Below, in pieces: positions 8,916 through 18,109 of a DNA stretch of 64,000 nucleotides. Where the stretch lies: the NCBI RefSeq assembly GCF_021729075.1, contig NZ_JAJSAQ010000004.1, positions 124,001-188,000 of the forward strand, read 5' to 3'. This DNA is from Microbulbifer guangxiensis. GTDB taxonomy: Bacteria; Pseudomonadota; Gammaproteobacteria; Pseudomonadales; Cellvibrionaceae. Numbering within the stretch: the stretch's first letter is position 1; each line of letters begins with the position of its first letter. The notes beneath the pieces were generated by a model, which did no database searches, was not told the DNA's origin, and worked only from the letters and a program-made list of their open reading frames with translations. A program made the translations under genes and the position numbers.

Positions 8916-9032
8916 TACGGTATCCCCCAATAACTATAGGTGCCAGAGGTGGCTTTTGCCGCCGACAGCTCCCCCCCTGGTCGCGGCCATTTTACCTTTC
9001 CCCGCCAGTGTTCACAGTGACGCCTGCGCGAA

Positions 9033-9061
9033 TTGCCGTAATACCGTCGCTGTGGAACAAT
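9033..9061 (+). promoter_or_regulatory. Possible promoter of rppH-ptsP
   Basis: TTGCCG and AACAAT are 17 bases apart, about 55 bases upstream of the rppH start. The match to sigma70 consensus is moderate (four of six bases in each box). Confidence 0.3.
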
Positions 9062-9117
9062 GCTGAGCAAGTATGCGCAGCTGAAGGCTGCGCGAAAGAG
9101 CTATCGAGGACAGAATT

Positions 9118-9756
9118 TTGAGCGACGGCAAGCCGGCATCCGCCGGACGCAAGAACCGCCGCAGGTCCGCCAGGCAGTCGAACCGAAACGATGCCCCCGC
9201 CAGTAACGGCGGGCGCAAGCATCGCGGGCGCGGCGCCGAAAACAGCAGCAACATCGATGCCGAGGGTTTCCGCCCCAATGTCGGCATCATCGTGTTGAAT
9301 GACCGCGGCCAGGCGCTGTGGGCGAGACGGGTCGGCGGCAAGGACGCCTGGCAGTTTCCCCAGGGCGGCATCAATCCGGGCGAAAGTGCGGAGCAGGCGC
9401 TCTACCGGGAGCTCTACGAGGAGATCGGCCTCACCCGGGATCAGGTCAGCCTCATCGCCTGCACGCGCGGCTGGCTGCGCTACCGGCTGCCGCAACGGTT
9501 GGTTCGCCGCCGTTCCGAGCCGCTCTGTATCGGGCAGAAGCAGAAGTGGTTCCTGCTGCAGTTGCAGGCGCCGGAGAGTTCCATCAGCTTCAACAACGGC
9601 TACAAACCCGAATTCGACCACTGGCGCTGGGTGAGCTACTGGCACCCGCTGACAAAGGTGGTGACCTTCAAGCGCGAGGTGTATCGCCGCGCGCTGACAG
9701 AGCTGGCTCCACAGCAAATACAATTGGAAAAGCGCTGGGAGCGGGAACAGGACTAG
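9118..9756 (+). CDS. rppH: RNA pyrophosphohydrolase RppH with basic N-terminal extension
   Basis: RppH removes pyrophosphate from the 5' end of mRNA and so triggers RNase E-dependent decay. The Nudix box spans residues 83-105, beginning GGINPGES and containing the REL.EEIGL core. FRPNVGII at 51-58 and FKREVY near the C-terminus are RppH signatures. The protein has 212 residues against about 160-175 for typical RppH. The excess is a 45-50-residue Arg/Lys/Ser/Asn/Gly-rich N-terminus. The start is TTG at 9118 behind GAGGA with seven-base spacing; there is no in-frame ATG before the conserved domain. It is followed by ptsP, as in E. coli and Pseudomonas. Confidence 0.92.
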   Translation: MSDGKPASAGRKNRRRSARQSNRNDAPASNGGRKHRGRGAENSSNIDAEGFRPNVGIIVLNDRGQALWARRVGGKDAWQFPQGGINPGESAEQALYRELYEEIGLTRDQVSLIACTRGWLRYRLPQRLVRRRSEPLCIGQKQKWFLLQLQAPESSISFNNGYKPEFDHWRWVSYWHPLTKVVTFKREVYRRALTELAPQQIQLEKRWEREQD

Positions 9757-9851
9757 GAAACCTCTGAGTCAGTCGAGGATGTCTCTGACTGCCAGGACCT
9801 CCCGGTTCCCGCAGAACTTCACCCACTCCGCACCTCGGCGAGGAAAGGCCT

Positions 9852-12110
9852 TTGCTCGGATCACTGCGCAGCATCGTTCAGGAAGTCAACGCGGCCCGTG
9901 ACCTGCCCGCAGTGCTCGATATCATCGTGCACCGGGTGCGGGAGGTGATGGACACGCGCGTCTGTTCCGTTTACCTGCGCGACAAGCAGTCCGGCTCCTA
10001 CGTGCTGATGGCCACCGAGGGCCTCAATCCCGACTCCGTCGGCCAGGTGCGCCTGGAACCCGGCGAGGGTCTGGTGGGTAACGTGGTCACTCGCGAGGAG
10101 CCCATCAACCTGGAGCGGGCCGAAGCCCACCCGGCCTACCAGTATTTTCCTGCCACTGGTGAGGAGCGTTTCAGCGCTTTCCTGGGCACCCCCATCATCC
10201 ACCATCGCAATGTGCTCGGCGTACTGGTCGTGCAACAGGCGGAGCAACGCCGCTTCGATGAGGGGGAGGAAGCCTTCCTTGTCACCCTGTCAGCACAACT
10301 GGCGGGCGTCATTGCCCATGCCGAGGCCACCGGTGCCCTGGCTACCATCGGCCAGCAGCGCCGCGAGGCCAAGTTTGACGGTATTGCCGCCTCCCCGGGT
10401 GTCGCCATCGGCTGTGCCCATATCGTGGCGCCGCCGGCGAGCCTGTCCACCGTGCCCTACAGCTGCTGTATGGATGTGGAAGCGGAGCTGGCACTTTTCC
10501 ACCAGGCCCTGGTGGCTGCCCGGGAAGAGATCCGGGCCGTGGGCGAGCGACTGAAGGACGAGCTCAACCGGGAGGAGCGGGCACTGTTCGATGCCTATAT
10601 CAGCATGCTCGACGACAGTTCCCTGGCGGTGGAAGTCTGCGACCGCATCCGCGGCCAGCAACTGAGTGCCAGCCGCGCCTGGGCGGAGGTGATGCTGGAG
10701 CATGTACGACGCTTCGAGGCCATGTCCGATTCCTATTTCCGCGACCGCGCCGCCGATGTGCGCGACCTCGGGGCCCGCGTACTGATGCACCTGCGCCAGC
10801 AGCAACAGAGCCAGCGGGACTACCCGGACAACGCCATCCTGATCGGCGAAGAGCTCACCGCCGCGGCGCTGGCCGATGTCCCGCGGGAGAAACTCATTGG
10901 CCTCGTATCCATCAAGGGCTCGGCCAACAGCCACGTGGCGATCATCGCCCGCGCCATGGGCCTGCCCGCCGTGATGGGCGCGCAGGAACTACCGTTCGAA
11001 CGGATCGACGGCGCCGAACTGGTGGTGGATGGCTATCGCGGTGAACTCTATGTGCACCCGTCTACCGAACTGCGGCGCCGCTATGACAGCATTGTCGAGG
11101 AGGAGCGGGAAATTGCCCGTCACCTGGACCACCTGGCCGGCCTGCCGGGCGAAACCGCTGACGGCCACCGGGTACGCCTGTGGGTCAACACCGGCCTGAT
11201 GGCGGATGTGGTGCGCTCGCTGGAGCGCGGCGCCGAGGGGGTCGGGCTCTACCGCACCGAGGTCCCCTTCCTGCTGCGGGACCGCTTCCCCTCGGAAGAG
11301 GAGCAGCGGGAGATCTACCGCGAGCAACTGCAGGCCTTCGCACCGCGGCCGGTGACCATGCGCACCCTGGATATCGGCGGCGACAAGGCACTGACCTACT
11401 TCCCCATCGAGGAGACCAATCCCTTCCTGGGCTGGCGCGGTATCCGCGTCACCCTCGACCATCCGGAAATCTTTCTGGGCCAGGTGCGCGCCATGATGAA
11501 GGCCAGTCTCGGCCTGGATAACCTGCGCATCATGCTGCCGATGGTCAGCGGCCTCGGCGAGCTGGAGGCGGCACGCAAACTGGTGGAGCGCGCCTACCGG
11601 GAACTGGTGGATGAGGGCTATGACATCGCCATGCCACCACTCGGCATCATGATCGAGGTTCCCTCCGCGGTCTATCAGGCCCGGGAACTGGCCGAGCGCG
11701 CCGATTTCATGTCGGTGGGCAGCAATGACCTGACCCAGTACCTGCTGGCCGTGGACCGCAACAACAGCCGTGTCGCCAACATCTACCACGCCCTGCACCC
11801 GGCAGTCCTGCGGGCACTGCACCATGTGGTGGATGCCAGTCACGATGCAGACACCAAGGTCGGTATCTGCGGTGAACTCGCCGGTGATCCCGGCGGCGCC
11901 CTGCTGCTGGTGGCCATGGGTTATGACGTGTTGTCCATGAACGCCACCAACCTGCCGCGGGTCAAAGCCGCCCTGCGGGCCGTCACCAAGTCCGACCTGG
12001 ACCAGCTGCTCCGCCAGTGCCTCAACCTGCAGTGCCCGGAGCAGATCGAGGAGACCCTGAGCAGCTACCTCAAGCGAGTGGGGCTGAAATCCCTGCTGCA
12101 ACCCATGTAG
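9852..12110 (+). CDS. ptsP: PEP-protein phosphotransferase PtsP (enzyme I-Ntr)
   Basis: This 752-residue protein is the first enzyme of the nitrogen-related PTS. It takes phosphate from PEP and passes it to NPr. An N-terminal GAF domain (about 1-155) is followed by the EI N-domain (about 175-295). The phosphohistidine domain has SHVAIIARAMGLPAVMG with His361. The TIM-barrel PEP-binding domain runs from about 420, with DIGGDK, LPMVSGLGEL and the GICGELAGDP cysteine loop. The length is normal. Translation starts at TTG 9852 behind GAGGAAAG. A 95-base gap separates it from rppH, so the pair is likely an operon. Confidence 0.95.
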   Translation: MLGSLRSIVQEVNAARDLPAVLDIIVHRVREVMDTRVCSVYLRDKQSGSYVLMATEGLNPDSVGQVRLEPGEGLVGNVVTREEPINLERAEAHPAYQYFPATGEERFSAFLGTPIIHHRNVLGVLVVQQAEQRRFDEGEEAFLVTLSAQLAGVIAHAEATGALATIGQQRREAKFDGIAASPGVAIGCAHIVAPPASLSTVPYSCCMDVEAELALFHQALVAAREEIRAVGERLKDELNREERALFDAYISMLDDSSLAVEVCDRIRGQQLSASRAWAEVMLEHVRRFEAMSDSYFRDRAADVRDLGARVLMHLRQQQQSQRDYPDNAILIGEELTAAALADVPREKLIGLVSIKGSANSHVAIIARAMGLPAVMGAQELPFERIDGAELVVDGYRGELYVHPSTELRRRYDSIVEEEREIARHLDHLAGLPGETADGHRVRLWVNTGLMADVVRSLERGAEGVGLYRTEVPFLLRDRFPSEEEQREIYREQLQAFAPRPVTMRTLDIGGDKALTYFPIEETNPFLGWRGIRVTLDHPEIFLGQVRAMMKASLGLDNLRIMLPMVSGLGELEAARKLVERAYRELVDEGYDIAMPPLGIMIEVPSAVYQARELAERADFMSVGSNDLTQYLLAVDRNNSRVANIYHALHPAVLRALHHVVDASHDADTKVGICGELAGDPGGALLLVAMGYDVLSMNATNLPRVKAALRAVTKSDLDQLLRQCLNLQCPEQIEETLSSYLKRVGLKSLLQPM

Positions 12111-12143
12111 TCACTGGCCGGGTAAGAACAAAAGCACAAGACG

Positions 12144-12180
12144 AAAAAAAGCCGCGTGGGGATCACCCAGGCGGCTTTTT
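12144..12180. terminator. Bidirectional terminator between ptsP and gcvH
   Basis: A GC-rich stem (GCCGCGTGGG / CCCAGGCGGC, one mismatch) has a run of seven A on its left and a T-run on its right, between convergent ptsP and gcvH. It can terminate transcription in both directions. Confidence 0.8.
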
Positions 12181-12222
12181 ACTCCCGACTGAATCTCAGT
12201 CAGGCCGTGATCGCAGCAGCGA

Positions 12223-12609
12223 TCAGTCCTCCGCTTCCTCGCGATAGGCATCGGCGTCGAGCATGTTGTCCAGCTCGCTGACATCGCTCGGTTTCACACG
12301 GAAGAACCAGCCATCGTCGTAAGGGGAGCCATTGACGGTCTCCGGGGCATCCTCGAGATCCTCATTGATCGCAACCACCTCACCGGAAACCGGCGAGTAG
12401 ATATCGCTGGCCGCCTTGACCGACTCGACCACACCGGCTTCGTCGCCCGCTGCCAGGGTAGTGCCCACTTCCGGCAGCTCCACATAGACAACATCTCCCA
12501 GGGCATCCTGGGCGTGGTCACTGATTCCGACGGTGACGGTGCCGTCCTCCTCCAGCCGTGCCCACTCGTGGCTGGACAGATACTTCAGTTCGCTGCGAAT
12601 CTCGCTCAT
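12223..12609 (-). CDS. gcvH: Glycine cleavage system H protein
   Basis: A 128-residue lipoyl carrier protein that shuttles the aminomethyl group between GcvP, GcvT and the lipoamide dehydrogenase. The lipoylation motif VESVKAASD places the modified lysine at residue 65. [17 protein letters not shown] at the N-terminus and the [11 protein letters not shown] loop are typical. It lies about 100 bases downstream of gcvT on the same strand. gcvP is not in this window. The start ATG at 12609 is preceded by AGGGAAC. Confidence 0.96.
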   Translation of the reverse strand: MSEIRSELKYLSSHEWARLEEDGTVTVGISDHAQDALGDVVYVELPEVGTTLAAGDEAGVVESVKAASDIYSPVSGEVVAINEDLEDAPETVNGSPYDDGWFFRVKPSDVSELDNMLDADAYREEAED

Positions 12610-12709
12610 TCTGTGTTCCCTCGATTAAGCTCTTGAATTGGCTTGCCCGCCGCCGGGGCTGACAGCCGCACTCTGCGGCCATCCGGAAAGAACCCCGGCT
12701 ACAGCGGCA

Positions 12710-13798
12710 TTAAATTACGGATTTGCCGTTGCGGACGAAGCAGGGCTTGACCACCTTCACCGGCATCAATTTCTTGCGGATTTCCACCTGGGCGCTGTCG
12801 CCCACCGTCACCGGTACCCGCGCCAGGGCAATAGAGTAGCCCAGGGTGGGGGAGAAGGTTCCGCTGGTGATAATACCGCGCTCCTCGGTACCGTCCACCA
12901 CAACCGGCTGGCCCGCGCGCAGTACACCGCGCTCTTCCAGCACCAGCCCCACCAGCTTCTCTTTCGGCCCGGCCGCCTTTTCCTGTTCCAGCGGCTTGCG
13001 GCCGATGAAATCGCGCTCTTCGGGCTGCCAGGCGATGGTCCACCCCATGTTGGCCGCCAGCGGCGAGGTGTCATCGTCCATCTCGTGGCCGTACAGGTTC
13101 ATCCCAGCCTCAAGGCGCAGGGTGTCACGGGCGCCAAGACCGCAGGGAGCAACACCGGCATCCGCCAGTGCCTGCCAGAAACCGGGCGCATCCTCGGCCG
13201 CCAGCATGATTTCCAGGCCGTCCTCACCGGTGTAACCGGTGCGCGCAACGAACCAGTCACCGCGGGCCACACTCTCGAAGATCTTCAGGTCGTCGATGAT
13301 CGCGGTCCATTCGATGCCGAGCACCGCCTTGGCCTTTTCCAGTGCCTCGGGGCCCTGCACCGCCACCATCGCCAGGGTCGGACGCTCGGTGAGGGTCACA
13401 GAAAAATTCTGGGCCTGCTGCTCCATCCATGCCAGGTCCTTCTCGCGGGTGGCGCAGTTCACCACTACCCGGTAGCCCGGATCGCGGAAGTAGACGATCA
13501 GGTCGTCGATGACGCCACCGCGCTCATTCAGCATACCGGTGTAGAGCGCCTTGCCGGGCTTGCCATCCAGCTTCGCCACGTCGTTGGCCAGCAGGTAGCG
13601 CAGGTAGTCCCTGGCCCCATCGCCATCGATATCGACCACGGTCATATGGGAGACGTCGAACATGCCAGCGGCGGTGCGCACCTTGTTGTGCTCTTCCAGC
13701 TGGGAACCGTAGTTCAGGGGCATGTCCCAACCACCAAAGTCAACCATTTTGCCGCCCATGGCGACATGCGTGTCATACAGAGGCGTTCTGTTTCCCAT
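12710..13798 (-). CDS. gcvT: Glycine cleavage system T protein (aminomethyltransferase)
   Basis: The 362-residue product transfers the methylene unit from the H-protein aminomethyl-lipoyl arm to tetrahydrofolate, releasing ammonia. It starts [20 protein letters not shown] and contains [32 protein letters not shown] and the C-terminal [16 protein letters not shown], all GcvT hallmarks. The length is normal for the family. It precedes gcvH in the same orientation. I looked for a glycine riboswitch upstream (13799-13980, reverse strand) and did not see its conserved core. Confidence 0.95.
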   Translation of the reverse strand: MGNRTPLYDTHVAMGGKMVDFGGWDMPLNYGSQLEEHNKVRTAAGMFDVSHMTVVDIDGDGARDYLRYLLANDVAKLDGKPGKALYTGMLNERGGVIDDLIVYFRDPGYRVVVNCATREKDLAWMEQQAQNFSVTLTERPTLAMVAVQGPEALEKAKAVLGIEWTAIIDDLKIFESVARGDWFVARTGYTGEDGLEIMLAAEDAPGFWQALADAGVAPCGLGARDTLRLEAGMNLYGHEMDDDTSPLAANMGWTIAWQPEERDFIGRKPLEQEKAAGPKEKLVGLVLEERGVLRAGQPVVVDGTEERGIITSGTFSPTLGYSIALARVPVTVGDSAQVEIRKKLMPVKVVKPCFVRNGKSVI

Positions 13799-13972
13799 CT
13801 TTTGTTCTCAAATCCAGTGATAAATAAAGCCGCGTATTCTAACGGCGCGGCAACAGGCCTTACCAGATGCCAATATTCTGCAAGCCTAGCAGGCGCCGGG
13901 ATGAAAACCTGCCCCGGCTGACGATCACCGACAAAAGTCCTTGGCGCCTCAAAGGGGGGATGAGAAAAGGCT

Positions 13973-14000
13973 TTGCCAGCGGGTACTTTCAGTATATAAG
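13973..14000 (+). promoter_or_regulatory. Possible promoter of the 2OG-Fe(II) oxygenase gene
   Basis: TTGCCA and TATAAG with a 16-base spacer lie just after a long GC-rich stretch. If real, transcription starts near 14007. This supports the downstream TTG start at 14053 for the following gene rather than the longest open frame. Confidence 0.4.
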
Positions 14001-14052
14001 GCGCCACGAGCGCGGCCACTCCAGGCCGCCAGACCTGCCCCGGAGCCCCTCG

Positions 14053-14739
14053 TTGAACACAAGCCTGAACCTGGCCCCTCCCCGGCCCTCGATCGAGGAG
14101 CCGGTACTGGAAAATATCGCCGATGCACTGCGCCGGGATGGCTACATTGTCCTGCACGCCCCCCTGCCTCCGTCACTGCTGGGCGGCATGCTGCGGCACT
14201 TTCGCTCCATCGACGATGATCACTTCAAGCGGGCGGGGATCGGTCGCGAGGATGAACACCAGCTGGACCGCAGCATCCGCAGTGACCGGATCTTCTGGCT
14301 GGATCGGGACAATCCCTATGTCTCGGCGTACCTGAACTGGATGGAGACACTGCGCCTCGGGCTGAACCGGCACCTCATCCTCGGCCTGTTCGACTACGAG
14401 TGCCATTACGCCTACTACCAACGCGGGACGTGTTACAAGAAGCACCTGGATGCCTTCCATGGCAGCACCAACCGGGTGCTCAGTACCGTCCTGTACCTGA
14501 CACCCAACTGGCAGCCACGGGATGGCGGCGAGCTGGCAATCTATCCGTCAGTCCTGCATGGGGATCCCGATGCCGAGGAGCCTCTGTTGCGGGTGACGCC
14601 CCGCTTCGGACAGATGGTGATCTTCCTCAGCGAGGAATTTCCCCACGAGGTATTACCGGTGCAGCGGGCACGCTACAGTGTCACCGGCTGGTTCCGGGTC
14701 AACAGCAGCCTTGGAGGCACTGTCGACCCGGCATCCTGA
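14053..14739 (+). CDS. 2OG-Fe(II) oxygenase
   Basis: A prolyl-4-hydroxylase-like 2-oxoglutarate/iron dioxygenase. The iron ligands are in KKHLDAFHG (HxD) and EEFPHEVLP (distal His). The Arg of RYSVTGWFRV should bind 2-oxoglutarate. LSTVLYLTPNW and DGGELAIY are the usual core strands. From the TTG at 14053 the protein has 228 residues, the usual size. The frame stays open to an ATG at 13867, but that extension is Arg/Pro-rich, has no family resemblance and overlaps a probable promoter. The substrate is unknown. Confidence 0.82.
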   Translation: MNTSLNLAPPRPSIEEPVLENIADALRRDGYIVLHAPLPPSLLGGMLRHFRSIDDDHFKRAGIGREDEHQLDRSIRSDRIFWLDRDNPYVSAYLNWMETLRLGLNRHLILGLFDYECHYAYYQRGTCYKKHLDAFHGSTNRVLSTVLYLTPNWQPRDGGELAIYPSVLHGDPDAEEPLLRVTPRFGQMVIFLSEEFPHEVLPVQRARYSVTGWFRVNSSLGGTVDPAS

Positions 14740-14764
14740 CTCTCGGTTGGCTATCCAGACCGGA

Positions 14765-15331
14765 TCAATGCACCAGCGAAAGGCTTCGCATCAGCTCGGC
14801 CACATTGGGCACATCATCGATGCGAATATCTGCATGCAGGCGCAGCCCGACCTCCCCGGCGCTGATCAGCCCCCGCACCTGGTGGTTTGACGTATCCACC
14901 ACCAGGCAATCCCGCTCGCCATCCCGGCGCATGGCTGCCAGCACCTCACCGATGGTGCTGCACTCCACTTGTGCGTAGGAAAAGGACTTGAGCAGGCGGC
15001 GCGGGCGCATCAGGTCCCCGACCGTTAGCTCCTGCCGCGACACCCCCGACGCCACCCATTGCATCAGCCGCTGGTGCGAAACATCCTCGACCCCCAATAA
15101 ACCGGCCAGCTCGCCCCTGCCGTCGACGACAAGCATGGTGTTGCGATGGCCAACCCGCATTACCAGCGCGGCGTTCAGTGCGGACATGGATGGAACCAGC
15201 ACTGCAGCGGAATGCTCCCTGAAGTCTGAAATAAACTCGAGGGCGGGGGAATCCAGTGAAAGCTCACAGAAGTCGTCGGGAAAGACCAGCCTGTCCACTT
15301 GCTGTAATTGCGACACATCTAAATTTTTCAT
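14765..15331 (-). CDS. CBS domain-pair protein
   Basis: A 188-residue soluble protein with two CBS motifs. The first is about residues 45-90 (ALVMRVGHRNTMLVVDGRG and the following LLGVEDV). The second is about 108-175 (VGDLMRP, then ERDCLVVDTSNHQVRGLIS). CBS pairs usually bind adenine nucleotides and act as energy sensors. No catalytic domain is attached. It is convergent with the 2OG oxygenase (25-base gap). The partner is unknown. Confidence 0.75.
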   Translation of the reverse strand: MKNLDVSQLQQVDRLVFPDDFCELSLDSPALEFISDFREHSAAVLVPSMSALNAALVMRVGHRNTMLVVDGRGELAGLLGVEDVSHQRLMQWVASGVSRQELTVGDLMRPRRLLKSFSYAQVECSTIGEVLAAMRRDGERDCLVVDTSNHQVRGLISAGEVGLRLHADIRIDDVPNVAELMRSLSLVH

Positions 15332-15441
15332 GGCAATAACTCTTCTGTTCGGCCATCGCTCAGCGGCAGCCGTTGAAATTCAGTAGCGAGCCAACCTGCG
15401 ACCAGAAAAGTCGCGACCCGCTGGAATAGGGGAAAGGAGAG

Positions 15442-15741
15442 TCAGGCCTGGAACGGGGGTGCGCGAATGGCATGTTCACCGTGCAGCGGGGAGACGGGCA
15501 GGGCAACTGCACTGAATGGCTTTGCAATCGCAGGGGCGGAATTTTCAAGAGTGAGGGCTACACGCCGCGGCGGGACACCATCCGTATCACCGTCGATGGT
15601 ATCGAGCAGATGTGCAGTGGAAACCTCGAGCTGCCCGCCAGTCTCCTGCAGGCGTTCATCCTGCTGCGCCGGCGGCTCCGCCAGTACGGCCGAGCACAGC
15701 AGCACAGACTGGAGCAGAATGAACAGCAGGTTTTTGCGCAC
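15442..15741 (-). CDS. Small exported protein of unknown function
   Basis: A 99-residue open frame with a good signal peptide: MRKNLLFILLQSVLLCSAVLA, cleaved before EPPAQQ. The mature part is short, Pro/Ala-rich and without recognised motifs. It lies upstream of the CBS gene on the same strand, with 110 bases between. The signal peptide is the main reason to accept it. Confidence 0.4.
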   Translation of the reverse strand: MRKNLLFILLQSVLLCSAVLAEPPAQQDERLQETGGQLEVSTAHLLDTIDGDTDGVPPRRVALTLENSAPAIAKPFSAVALPVSPLHGEHAIRAPPFQA

Positions 15742-15881
15742 AGCGAAAATACCGATGAATGGTTGGTGCTATCGTGCCCGGGGACTTGCGGGAAGCCCGC
15801 CGGCACGGAGCCGGTTGAAAATGCGACCGGCTATGTCATAAGTCAGTGGACACGATCGGAACGGCAGAAGTTCCCGTGAGC

Positions 15882-16988
15882 TCACTGCGGACGCTCGTCT
15901 TCGTCCTCATCGGGATCATCCTCCTGTTTTGCCGATTCGTCCACTTTTAATCCGTAGCGCTTGGAACGCCAGCGCCAGAGCCGGCGGGCAAGCAATTGCC
16001 GGTCCGGCGTCTTGTCCGCCTCATCCACAATTTCCTCGCCGAGCAGGGTTTCGAGCAGATCCTCCAGGGTCACCAGCCCCTCAAGGCTGCCATACTCGTC
16101 CAGCACCGCGCTGATCTGCACCCGCCGCGAGAGCATTTTCTGGAAGGCCTGGTAGATAGTGGCAGTCTCCGGCAGCATCAACATGTCACGACGAAACTGG
16201 GACAGCTTCTCGTCGATACTGCCTTTGGCATAAGCCAGCAACAGTTCCTGCTTGAGAACAAATCCCACCACACAATCTGGATCGCTGCGCTCGTAGACCG
16301 GGATGCGGGAAAAGCGGCTTTTCTCGACTTCCTCATATGCCTCACCCACCGTGGCATCCTGTGAAAGTGAATAGACCACCGTGCGTGGCGTCATCACTTC
16401 CCGCACCGAATGGTCCCGCAGGGTAAAAAAGAGATTGCGCAGGATGTTGGATTCGCGTCGCTCCAGCTGCCCTTCCGCCTCACCGAGCTCCGCCATCACG
16501 GCAAACTCCTCGCGGCTGAAGCCGGTCAGGGTCGGGCCGTGGGACAGCCCGCGGGTCAGCCACTCGGACATCTTCACGAATGGATAAAGCACCCACACCA
16601 TGAATTGCACGGTGTATGCAGTGATTGGCGCCAGTTGCCGCCAGTAGACGGCCCCCAGGGTCTTGGGGATGATCTCCGAGAAAATCAGGATCAGCAGCGT
16701 AAGGATGGCGGAGATAACCCCCAGGTACTGGTTGCCGAACACCGCCGCCGCCTGCGCCCCTGCACCCGCCGCGCCCACGGTATGAGCTACGGTATTGAGC
16801 GTGAGGATCGCCGCCAGGGGGGCATTGATATCATCCTTGAGACGACGCAGCAGGGGCCCCGCGCGATGCTCCTCACGCTCGAGCAGGCTGATATAGGGTT
16901 TGGTCACGCTCAGGATGACCGACTCGGCGATGGAGCACAGGAAGGAAAAACCCAGCGCAATCATGACGTAGACAATCAGCAGTGTCAT
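15882..16988 (-). CDS. CNNM/CorB-like membrane protein with CBS pair
   Basis: A 368-residue protein with an N-terminal DUF21/CNNM domain. It has about four membrane segments, including a central NTVAHTVGAAGAGA and a SEIIPKTLG motif. A CBS pair follows from about residue 200 (VREVMTPRTVVYSLS and the LDEYGSLEGLVTLEDLLE motif). CNNM/CorB proteins transport or regulate Mg2+. The usual C-terminal CorC_HlyC domain is missing; an acidic tail (DDPDEDEDERPQ) takes its place. The start overlaps the rhomboid stop by four bases (ATGA), indicating translational coupling. Confidence 0.88.
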   Translation of the reverse strand: MTLLIVYVMIALGFSFLCSIAESVILSVTKPYISLLEREEHRAGPLLRRLKDDINAPLAAILTLNTVAHTVGAAGAGAQAAAVFGNQYLGVISAILTLLILIFSEIIPKTLGAVYWRQLAPITAYTVQFMVWVLYPFVKMSEWLTRGLSHGPTLTGFSREEFAVMAELGEAEGQLERRESNILRNLFFTLRDHSVREVMTPRTVVYSLSQDATVGEAYEEVEKSRFSRIPVYERSDPDCVVGFVLKQELLLAYAKGSIDEKLSQFRRDMLMLPETATIYQAFQKMLSRRVQISAVLDEYGSLEGLVTLEDLLETLLGEEIVDEADKTPDRQLLARRLWRWRSKRYGLKVDESAKQEDDPDEDEDERPQ

Positions 16989-17989
16989 GGTCTCTCAGCC
17001 GCGCCCCCTTCCGGCAAAAACTTTCGGTCACCCCCCAGCAGGCAGTACAGCAATGCCAGCAGCAGGCCGCTGATGAAACCACCCACATGGGCTGCGTTGG
17101 CAACACCGACACCGAGCACCAGTGTCACCAGCCCGGTCGCACAGACCAGTAGCCAGCCAACCGCCAGTGTCACGATACCCGGTGGCACATCGCGCCAGCC
17201 GGGCGCCATCCGCTGTAACACCAGTACCGCGCCCACCAGGCCATAGACCACGCCGGACATGCCGCCGAAGACAATCCCGGGAGACCAGAGATACTGGGCC
17301 AGGTTGGAAACCACCGCCGTGACCAACACCAGCAAGGCCAGCGCCACGGTGCCGGCGCGGGCTTCCAGTGAGCGGCCCAGAATCCAGATGCCCAGGGCAT
17401 TGAAGAGCGCATGGGGCGGGGAGAAATGCACGATGGCCGGGGACCAGAGACGCCAGTACTCCCGCTGGGACAAATGCCACGCCAGCGTGGAGGAGGCCAG
17501 TTCGAAGTCCTCGCGTCGGTCCGGGAAAATCACCAGCGCCTGCACCAGGTTTTCCCGCCACAGGAACCAGCCGACAAAGCAGAGTGCGATCAGTAACAGA
17601 CACAGCGGCGTGGCCTGCAGCGGCCAGCTCGGCAGTGCCGACGGGCTGACCGCATCCGCGCGTACCTCGGCGCCCGCTGGAGCGTGCCCCGCCGGTTCCC
17701 GGCTTTCGTCTCCACCGGGTGTCAGCTCACTGGTCACCGGCACCTGTTCCGACGCAGGCGTCTCAGTGACGGGCTCCATTCGGACATCCGCCAGGCGCAG
17801 CTCGCCGGACTCCCAGCGTTCCAGCAGCGGCTGCAGCAGTGATTGGAAACGAGCATCCGGAGCCCACAGCACCTGGCGATTGTTCTCTTCAGTAATGCGC
17901 AGGGGCAAGCGCCAGCGCGCGATGAATTGCGCCAGCTCGCTCAGATCCTTGTCGACGGGAAATTGATAGACAGCGGTCCAGTCGCTCAA
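16985..17989 (-). CDS. Rhomboid intramembrane serine protease (GlpG-like)
   Basis: A 334-residue rhomboid. A GlpG-like cytosolic N-terminal domain (about 1-72) is joined by a Pro/Glu/Ser-rich linker to six membrane segments starting near 125. The catalytic serine is Ser245 in FGGMSGVVYG and the catalytic histidine is His301 in NAAHVGGFISG. HALFNALGIWILG matches the oxyanion-hole helix of GlpG. Rhomboids cut membrane proteins within or near the bilayer. The stop overlaps the CNNM-like start, so the two may be functionally linked. Confidence 0.9.
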   Translation of the reverse strand: MSDWTAVYQFPVDKDLSELAQFIARWRLPLRITEENNRQVLWAPDARFQSLLQPLLERWESGELRLADVRMEPVTETPASEQVPVTSELTPGGDESREPAGHAPAGAEVRADAVSPSALPSWPLQATPLCLLLIALCFVGWFLWRENLVQALVIFPDRREDFELASSTLAWHLSQREYWRLWSPAIVHFSPPHALFNALGIWILGRSLEARAGTVALALLVLVTAVVSNLAQYLWSPGIVFGGMSGVVYGLVGAVLVLQRMAPGWRDVPPGIVTLAVGWLLVCATGLVTLVLGVGVANAAHVGGFISGLLLALLYCLLGGDRKFLPEGGAAERP

Positions 17990-18109
17990 AAGTCAGTCCG
18001 GGCCTTTACAGATGAAGGTCAAAAGCTCGATGAATAACGCTGCAGAGGATATTGGGCTGACGCGGTCAAACACAAGCGCATTGCCCGAGCGCTTCGCACC
18101 GAACCGGAT

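Noticed and set aside
12638..13921. Long + strand open frame of 427 codons over gcvT
   Set aside because: It is antisense to a complete, highly conserved gcvT and has no family resemblance. Its His/Gly/Val-rich composition is what antisense of GC-rich genes produces.
13799..13980. Glycine riboswitch before gcvT
   Set aside because: The conserved core segments of the glycine aptamer are not visible on the reverse strand.
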